64,000 nt of DNA. Source: Spisula solida (taxonomy: Eukaryota; Mollusca; Bivalvia; Venerida; Mactridae). The notes beneath the pieces were generated by a model that saw nothing but the letters and a program-made list of their open reading frames with translations, was not told the DNA's origin and did not search any database. Numbering within the stretch: the stretch's first letter is position 1; every line of letters begins with the position of its first letter. Location of the stretch: contig OX365952.1 in the NCBI GenBank assembly GCA_947247005.1, positions 31,312,222 to 31,376,221 of the forward strand, read 5' to 3'. Of the stretch, positions 62,201 to 64,000 are shown piece by piece. The position numbers were made by a program, and so were the translations under genes.

Positions 62201-63658
62201 TGTTTTCTACGAGTTTCCAGTCAAATCCTTTAATACTGTATGTTTGTCATGGCATGGAGGAGATATTTGCAAAGCATACAGAACCTCTTTATGGTTATTC
62301 AGTATCTTTTTGGGAAGGTTGTTTGGTGGAAAGGAAATGTAGCGATTCTATGAAACACCAACTTTTCTTTAACAGTTTATAGTATTATAACTAAAAGTTA
62401 CATATGTAAATGATGAAAGAGAAGGAGAAGTTGTCAGTCCCAAAGCTTTGTATATTAAAAGTTTTGCTTTATATAGCAAACTTAATCATCCGATTGTTTC
62501 TTTCAGAGAACAACGATATTGCCTGTAATGTTGGTATACCGCCATGCTGTTCTGATCAAAATATTGATGGTAAGTACACACGCCCTGCTAGCCTTGCCAA
62601 AATTGTTCAAAGTTTCTTTAAAACTCAGAATGAGATTTGAAAATAAGTTCCTTTCGATTTGGTCAGTTATGTGGCTTAATCTATTTTCGACGTTACGGTC
62701 AGTAGCAGGTTTAGAGTACCCTCGTCTGTGCTATTTCTGATATCTTAAACATACAATTTCCCATTCATTATTTATGAAGAATTTGCCACAAACAACCGGA
62801 TGTTGTATTCGAGTGTAAAAATATGAATCATAATCGAATGATGGTTAATCGATTACCCTGGGTTACAGTAGATATGTAAGATAACTCACAGAATTTATGG
62901 TGGCTTCCAGGTCCGAGAAAATCGTTATTTCATTTATCTATATACCAATCTAAACCTCTGAGGTTTTTATGATGTTTTCTACGAGTTTCCAGTCAAATCC
63001 TTTTCACACAAGTCCACGTAAAGTATTACACCACACAACGCATCTGTTGTAGGCGTATAGTTAATTTCTATGTACTTTTGTTATTCCTATAGATCTTATT
63101 GCAAGAAACTGCGACCCAAGGGTTCGCTGTCCAGAGAAGTGTACATGTACTGGTACGGTTGTTCGATGTAGTAGACAAAATCTGAATGCTATACCAAAAG
63201 GCATACCATTAGACACCACTGAATTGTAAGTTCGTGTGTTGTACATTTTATCACACGTCGGTTATTCATTTTTGTTACTTCATAGTGGATTATAGTCCTG
63301 AGATAAGAACTTGGTCCTGACCTTTATGCATGACTATAATTGTTAACAAGGTTCTCCCGCAGCATATCTACCAATTTTCGCGAGCAAATCATGCATTATC
63401 GGTCCTCTAGATAGGACTTTGTAGTCCATATCGTGTTTATATATATACCCACGCTTAATGGAAATTTGTTTATAGGCTTTATAAGTTGAATGGAGACTAA
63501 TTACATGCACAGGTATATTTTAACGTTGATGCATGGAAATTTCAGTTTTGTATACATGTATATTTTAGATATCTGGACGCGAATGGAATTGATGAAATTG
63601 AGAGTACATCTAACGATGTTATAAGTGAAATAGGAAGACTGACTCAACTGACAAGGCT
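38181..63658 (+). CDS. slit: Slit axon-guidance protein, partial gene (21 exons, end of D1 to start of D4)
   Basis: Slit is a secreted extracellular-matrix protein that binds Robo receptors and steers axons and migrating cells. The exons join in one frame (667 full codons) as D1 LRRs and C-cap, D2 N-cap, five LRRs and C-cap, D3 N-cap, five LRRs and C-cap, a linker, the D4 N-cap and the first D4 LRR. This order of repeated LRRNT-LRR-LRRCT blocks is unique to Slit. Identity is fixed by family signatures: [10 protein letters not shown] and [10 protein letters not shown] in D2, GTEEYR after the D2 C-cap, and RCPEKCTC plus PKGIP in the D4 N-cap. All introns are GT-AG, phase 2 inside a domain and phase 1 between domains. 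Missing are the signal peptide, D1 N-cap and early D1 LRRs upstream, and the rest of D4, EGF repeats, laminin G and C-terminal cystine knot downstream. Introns range from 117 to 5074 bp. Confidence 0.97.
38365..38714 (+). repeat. 39-bp minisatellite, nine copies, 3' of slit exon
   Basis: The unit is GCTACTAGAAACCTTTCGCG followed by TAAATTATGATACAAGTAA or ...GTGA. Copies in the second half alternate between GTAAGCT and GTGAGCT. One copy has lost a base (CTTTGCG). Each unit therefore carries a donor-like AAGTAAG or AAGTGAG string. The array starts about 110 bp after the donor of the D1 LRR exon. Confidence 0.92.
39090..39345 (+). repeat. Dispersed repeat copy (GCTGCCTTCCCTGT family)
   Basis: GAGTGCTGCCTTCCCTGAAC at 39321-39340 is the family core, preceded by GCCATTTGGCATTTTCTTTG and GT-rich sequence. 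It is longer than the copies near 52100 and 56120, and its left border is uncertain. Confidence 0.5.
39723..39964 (+). mobile_element. MITE-like element with TACTGTA ends, 242 bp
   Basis: TACTGTATAATCATAAAC at the left and ATTGACCATTTTACAGTA at the right are inverted. Near the right end a 20-bp motif (CTCACGAAATTGACTGATA) is repeated three times, a layout reminiscent of the CACGAAATT-rich small elements common in mollusc genomes (family knowledge). Confidence 0.65.
40448..40640 (+). repeat. 78-bp tandem repeat, about 2.4 copies
   Basis: TTGAATTGTATAGTCTCCCA at 40448 recurs at 40526 and 40604. The first two copies are nearly identical. 78 is a multiple of three and two minus frames stay open through it, which explains the repetitive 75-codon frames there. 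Confidence 0.92.
42312..42505 (+). repeat. Compound microsatellite (AAC, ACT and AAT triplets)
   Basis: AACAACAAC with interspersed AATGAT, then TACTACTTCTACTAC, then AATAATAATAAT. Simple-sequence tract; the 74-codon frame across it is an artefact of the triplets. Confidence 0.92.
43327..43398 (+). CDS. slit: slit exon: D1 LRR (second from the end)
   Basis: A 72-bp phase 2-2 exon after TTTTCAG, with donor GTGAGT. It reads [15 protein letters not shown]...IYL, matching the QLDYNQISCI repeat of Slit D1 and keeping the family's cysteine in the middle of the repeat. The next intron (395 bp) holds nothing I recognise. Confidence 0.93.
43794..43865 (+). CDS. slit: slit exon: last D1 LRR
   Basis: A 72-bp phase 2-2 exon, acceptor TTTCAG and donor GTAAGT. 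It reads [15 protein letters not shown]...KVL, nearly the same as the TLNNNNITRL repeat of vertebrate Slit D1. It contains an NLT glycosylation sequon. The next intron (430 bp) holds nothing I recognise. Confidence 0.95.
44296..44459 (+). CDS. slit: slit exon: D1 C-terminal cap (LRRCT1)
   Basis: A 164-bp exon, phase 2 in and phase 1 out, acceptor TTACAG and donor GTATGT. It encodes an LRRCT cap of about 54 residues: [17 protein letters not shown], then TCHGP and the closing ELKCN. The four expected cysteines (CxC, then two single) are present. The middle part, KRLAKH to SRITEK, is more divergent than the cap of D2. The 955-bp intron that follows shows no repeat or further exon. Confidence 0.95.
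45415..45553 (+). CDS. slit: slit exon: D2 N-terminal cap (LRRNT2)
   Basis: A 139-bp exon, phase 1 in and phase 2 out. It starts with the D1-D2 linker (DVDSYSSQC) and continues with the LRRNT cysteines [10 protein letters not shown]...[24 protein letters not shown] and PTNLP are the same in vertebrate Slit D2. The phase 1 entry joins it to the D1 cap as GAT (Asp). A pogo-like MITE begins only 29 bp after the donor site. Confidence 0.95.
45554..49150 (+). other. slit intron between D2 N-cap and D2 LRR1 (3597 bp)
   Basis: Starts with a pogo-like MITE. The rest is AT-rich. Overlapping frames of up to 99 codons at 47458-47885 and 48203-48671 are in mutually different frames without signatures. 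An 85-codon minus frame at 46613-46870 reads somewhat protein-like but matches nothing I can name. Confidence 0.75.
45583..45756 (+). mobile_element. pogo/Tigger-like MITE, 174 bp
   Basis: CAGTCAGAACTCGATACAAC at the left and the inverted GTTATATCGAGTTCTGACTG at the right, flanked on both sides by TA (45581-45582 and 45757-45758), the target site of Tc1/mariner/pogo elements. ATGTCGTTGTAACGAATATG near the left and ATATCGAATGTCGTT near the right show that the palindrome extends inward. No transposase. Confidence 0.9.
49151..49222 (+). CDS. slit: slit exon: D2 LRR1
   Basis: A 72-bp phase 2-2 exon, acceptor TTTCAG, donor GTAAGT. It reads [15 protein letters not shown]...RLRR with the final codon ATA (Ile) split to the next exon, matching RLEQNTIKVIPPGAF...KLRRI of Slit2. 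The following 1477-bp intron carries a C-rich minisatellite. Confidence 0.96.
49223..50699 (+). other. slit intron with C-rich minisatellite (1477 bp)
   Basis: Apart from the C-rich array at 49490-49830 it is AT-rich and I recognise nothing in it. The 153-codon frame at 49434-49895 is only the array read through. Confidence 0.8.
49490..49830 (+). repeat. C-rich minisatellite, 15-bp unit CCATACCTGCCCGCT
   Basis: Units of 15 bp (CCATACCTGCCCSCT with variants) run through the stretch and decay toward the 3' end. A longer block with CCATACCAGATCCTTCATAT recurs after about 75 bp, five units. Three plus frames and one minus frame are open because 15 is a multiple of three and the units lack stops. 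Confidence 0.9.
50700..50771 (+). CDS. slit: slit exon: D2 LRR2
   Basis: A 72-bp phase 2-2 exon, acceptor TTTTTCAG, donor GTGAGT. It reads [18 protein letters not shown]...NTL, matching the DLSNNQI repeat of Slit D2. D2 repeats form the concave face that contacts Robo (known for the family). The 420-bp intron that follows holds a hammerhead-like motif. Confidence 0.96.
51018..51072 (+). other. Hammerhead-like / Penelope-type motif remnant
   Basis: CTGAAGA (51018-51024) and GAAAC (51043-51047) have the order of a hammerhead core. They enclose GACT...AGTC, which can pair as stem II with one bulged A. Such CTGAAGAAG...CGAAACG strings are known from the ends of Penelope-like retroelements (family knowledge). 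Stems I and III are not convincing, so this is at best a decayed copy. Confidence 0.35.
51192..51263 (+). CDS. slit: slit exon: D2 LRR3
   Basis: A 72-bp phase 2-2 exon, acceptor TTGCAG, donor GTGAGT. It reads [18 protein letters not shown]...QLL. NKITELP is the same in vertebrate Slit2, as expected for the Robo-binding surface. The 656-bp intron after it contains no recognised element. Confidence 0.96.
51920..51991 (+). CDS. slit: slit exon: D2 LRR4
   Basis: A 72-bp phase 2-2 exon, acceptor TTTCAG, donor GTAAGT. It reads [18 protein letters not shown]...NLL, matching [21 protein letters not shown] of Slit2, with the repeat's cysteine kept. An intronic dispersed repeat lies about 100 bp downstream. 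Confidence 0.96.
51992..53805 (+). other. slit intron between D2 LRR4 and LRR5 (1814 bp)
   Basis: Holds a copy of the dispersed repeat at 52090-52262. The remainder is AT-rich, with no exon or RNA seen. Confidence 0.8.
52090..52262 (+). repeat. Dispersed repeat copy (GCTGCCTTCCCTGT family)
   Basis: Order of blocks: TTCATTTTCTCGCTCGGTTA, TTTGGGCATTGTGCCT, TTTTTTCTGTGCTGGGCTTG, GACTGCTGCCTTCCCTG, then TATTATCTTTTTG. The same order is seen at 56110-56250 and, inverted, at 56735-56895. Confidence 0.75.
53806..53877 (+). CDS. slit: slit exon: D2 LRR5
   Basis: A 72-bp phase 2-2 exon, acceptor CTACAG, donor GTAAGT. It reads [18 protein letters not shown]...QTL, almost the same as SLYDNKLQTIAKGTFSPL of Slit2. 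NGT is a glycosylation sequon. The 1215-bp intron after it is AT-rich with no recognised element. Confidence 0.97.
53878..55092 (+). other. slit intron before the D2 C-cap (1215 bp)
   Basis: AT-rich. No exon, RNA or repeat recognised. The 90-codon frame at 53814-54086 is an out-of-frame readthrough of the LRR5 exon. Confidence 0.75.
55093..55256 (+). CDS. slit: slit exon: D2 C-terminal cap (LRRCT2)
   Basis: A 164-bp exon, phase 2 in and phase 1 out, the same length and phase as the D1 and D3 caps. It reads [20 protein letters not shown], then [14 protein letters not shown] and FKCK. All four cap cysteines are present. [10 protein letters not shown] is a Slit D2 hallmark and settles the identity of the gene. 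The donor (GTGACT) is the weakest of the set. The 2905-bp intron that follows carries two copies of a dispersed repeat in opposite orientation. Confidence 0.98.
56110..56250 (+). repeat. Dispersed repeat copy, plus orientation
   Basis: TCATTTTCTCGTTCGGCAGT, GTTGGGCATTGTGCCTTG, TTTTCTGTGCTCGACTGG, AGAGCTGCCTTCCCTGTC and TATTATCTTTTT in the family order. Confidence 0.75.
56735..56895 (-). repeat. Dispersed repeat copy, minus orientation
   Basis: The plus strand shows AGGACAGGTAATGCAGCC, CGAGCACAGAAAACATAA, AAAGCCCAACACACAACTG and AACGAGAAAATGAAAC, the reverse complement of the family blocks in reverse order. Confidence 0.75.
58162..58312 (+). CDS. slit: slit exon: D3 N-terminal cap (LRRNT3)
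   Basis: A 151-bp exon, phase 1 in and phase 2 out. It opens with the D2-D3 linker [13 protein letters not shown] (GTEDYRSKLSGDC in Slit2) and continues as [20 protein letters not shown], a standard LRRNT cap. The acceptor TTTTTTAG follows a long T tract. The 494-bp intron after it contains a diverged tandem duplication. Confidence 0.96.
58532..58755 (+). repeat. Diverged tandem duplication, unit about 110 bp
   Basis: TTAAGATGTG, AATCACAATACTG, AGTGGTATAT and ATATTTAGTGAAAGG recur in the same order in 58532-58633 and 58640-58755. It lies in the intron just before the D3 LRR1 exon. Confidence 0.85.
58807..58878 (+). CDS. slit: slit exon: D3 LRR1
   Basis: A 72-bp phase 2-2 exon, acceptor TTACAG, donor GTAAGT. 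It reads [18 protein letters not shown]...QLL, one LRR. The 478-bp intron that follows shows nothing recognisable. Confidence 0.94.
59357..59428 (+). CDS. slit: slit exon: D3 LRR2
   Basis: A 72-bp phase 2-2 exon, acceptor TTTCAG, donor GTAAGT. It reads [18 protein letters not shown]...VEL, corresponding to the NFSNNKITDIEEGAF repeat of Slit2 D3. The 504-bp intron that follows shows nothing recognisable. Confidence 0.95.
59933..60004 (+). CDS. slit: slit exon: D3 LRR3
   Basis: A 72-bp phase 2-2 exon, acceptor TTTTCAG, donor GTAAGT. It reads [18 protein letters not shown]...HHV, matching LLTSNRLENVQHKMFKGL of Slit2. It is followed by the shortest intron of the gene, 117 bp. Confidence 0.95.
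60122..60193 (+). CDS. slit: slit exon: D3 LRR4
   Basis: A 72-bp phase 2-2 exon, acceptor TTTTCAG, donor GTAAGT. It reads [18 protein letters not shown]...RKL, matching the MLRSNRITCVGNDSF repeat of Slit2 and keeping its cysteine. NTT is a glycosylation sequon. The 367-bp intron after it holds nothing I recognise. Confidence 0.95.
60561..60632 (+). CDS. slit: slit exon: D3 LRR5
   Basis: A 72-bp phase 2-2 exon, acceptor TTTTCAG, donor GTAAGT. It reads [18 protein letters not shown]...SSL, in the place of SLYDNQITTVAPGAF of Slit2. The 494-bp intron that follows contains a weak member of the dispersed repeat family near 60720-60800. Confidence 0.95.
61127..61290 (+). CDS. slit: slit exon: D3 C-terminal cap (LRRCT3)
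   Basis: A 164-bp exon, phase 2 in and phase 1 out, donor GTATGT. It reads [20 protein letters not shown], then [14 protein letters not shown] and EEMICE. NPFxCNC and the spacing to the third and fourth cysteines fit Slit D3 (NPFNCNCYLAWLGEWL). The next 1216-bp intron holds a full tRNA-derived SINE and a local duplication. Confidence 0.96.
61735..62076 (-). mobile_element. Full-length tRNA-derived SINE, about 340 bp
   Basis: Read on the minus strand it starts with a tRNA-like head: TGGTCGAGTGG is a clear A box and GGTTCGAATCT a clear B box about 35 nt later. A central part follows with TATACACCGGGCACGTTAAA and GAACC, then a tail with ACCCCATTGGAAATAAGTGC and TTTCATGGGTTATCC that resembles LINE-derived SINE tails seen in invertebrates. 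It sits in the intron behind the D3 C-cap, antisense to slit. The family name is not assigned. Confidence 0.82.
62079..62350 (+). repeat. Direct duplication of about 105 bp next to the SINE
   Basis: TGTCATGGCATGGAGGAGA at 62079 returns at 62245. Both copies run through GCAAAGCATACAG, TGGTTATTCA, GGGAAGGTTGTTTGGTGGAA and TGTAGCGATTCTA. The first copy touches the SINE head. Confidence 0.92.
62191..63003 (+). repeat. Pair of identical 41-bp direct repeats around the cassette exon
   Basis: GTTTTTATGATGTTTTCTAC, GAGTTTCCAGTCAAATCC and TTT occur without a mismatch at 62191-62231 and 62963-63003. The cassette exon (62507-62569) lies between them. Confidence 0.93.
62507..62569 (+). CDS. slit: slit cassette exon: extra D3-D4 linker with three cysteines
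   Basis: A 63-bp exon with a strong acceptor (pyrimidine tract ending TTTCAG) and a GTAAGT donor. It is phase 1-1 and stays in frame: [19 protein letters not shown]. It adds 21 residues including ACN and CC cysteines that I do not know from vertebrate or fly Slit. Without it the D3 cap joins directly to the D4 N-cap as [17 protein letters not shown], which has almost the spacing of Slit2 TCDDGNDDNSCSPLSRCP. It is therefore either an alternative exon or a lineage addition. The exon call rests on splice sites and frame only. Confidence 0.65.
63093..63225 (+). CDS. slit: slit exon: D4 N-terminal cap (LRRNT4)
   Basis: A 133-bp exon, phase 1 in and phase 2 out, acceptor CCTATAG, donor GTAAGT. It reads [19 protein letters not shown], then [20 protein letters not shown] and DTTEL. 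TVVRCS and PKGIP are signatures of the Slit D4 N-cap. D4 is the dimerisation and heparan-sulfate-binding LRR domain of the family. The 343-bp intron after it holds nothing I recognise. Confidence 0.96.
63569..63658 (+). CDS. slit: slit exon: D4 LRR1 (90 bp, longer than usual)
   Basis: Acceptor TTTTAG, donor GTGAGT, phase 2-2. It reads [20 protein letters not shown]...TRL. YLDxN is the start of Slit D4 LRR1 (YLDGNQFTLVPKEL in Slit2). At 30 residues it carries about six more than the canonical repeat, located around ESTSND. The next D4 exon is not reached: 63659-64000 is AT-rich intron with no further acceptor-plus-LRR. Confidence 0.9.
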
Positions 63659-64000
63659 GTGAGTATTCATTAAACACAATATAACTGTTCAAATGTATTT
63701 AAAGTAATACATATTAAGAGGATGACATCATTTTACTATTTATTTCATCAACGTTTTACTGTCCTGAAATAGTGTAGAAAGCAAATTCTCAATATTAAGA
63801 CCACCTAAAATGATGAACATAATAGTCAAGTCTCATGCCATTGTTTTACGATGTTGTCAAACAGCTCAATACGAACAAAATGATCAATTTAGAAGGGGTT
63901 TAAAGGTTGTCATGTTATTGAGATTCACTGTATAAAGTATTTGATTGTGAAGATTAGTAAGTACAAATGAACAAAAGTTGTCTCGTTTCTCTAAGACTCA

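Noticed and set aside
62054..62382. 128-codon frame with two [14 protein letters not shown] repeats ([12 protein letters not shown])
   Set aside because: It comes from the 105-bp direct duplication and the SINE head. There is no start or family evidence.

Overview
The window is eukaryotic, AT-rich and intron-rich. Repeat content (small MITE-like elements, tRNA-derived SINEs, many minisatellites, frequent ACATGTAC strings) suggests a lophotrochozoan invertebrate, most likely a mollusc. The taxonomic call is inference. The only gene I can support is a large central piece of slit, the secreted axon-guidance ligand of Robo receptors, on the + strand.

Layout: 1-38180 holds no exon I recognise. 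It contains an 8-bp satellite with an inverted flank (5346-5935), an inverted pair of MITE-like elements (7539-7688 and 8199-8330), a mariner-like MITE (14293-14509), SINE fragments, a 3.5-kb foldback element bounded by TTAA (19352-22850), a 36-bp minisatellite (28032-28350) and members of a TACTGTA-ended MITE family. From 38181 to 63658 there are 21 slit exons, all with GT/AG borders and one continuous reading frame: 2004 coding nt, 667 full codons plus partial codons at both ends. Thirteen of them are exactly 72 bp and encode one 24-residue leucine-rich repeat each. They give the last three LRRs and the C-cap of domain D1, the whole of D2, the whole of D3, and the N-cap and first LRR of D4. 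The start (signal peptide, D1 N-cap, first D1 LRRs) and the end (rest of D4, EGF, laminin G and cystine-knot parts) are not in the window or were not found.

Introns inside each LRR domain are all phase 2. Those that join one domain to the next are phase 1. A 63-bp exon (62507-62569) sits between the D3 C-cap and the D4 N-cap. It is symmetric (phase 1-1) and adds 21 residues with three cysteines. Skipping it restores the linker spacing known from other Slits, so it looks like an optional cassette exon. It is flanked by a perfect 41-bp direct repeat. D2, the domain known to bind Robo, is by far the most conserved part.

The introns carry a pogo-like MITE, a full tRNA-derived SINE, a dispersed repeat family with a GCTGCCTTCCCTGT core, a hammerhead-like motif, a C-rich minisatellite and a 39-bp minisatellite full of donor-like GTAAG/GTGAG strings just behind the first visible exon. 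The remaining open frames are short, mostly overlap repeats, and show no protein signature.
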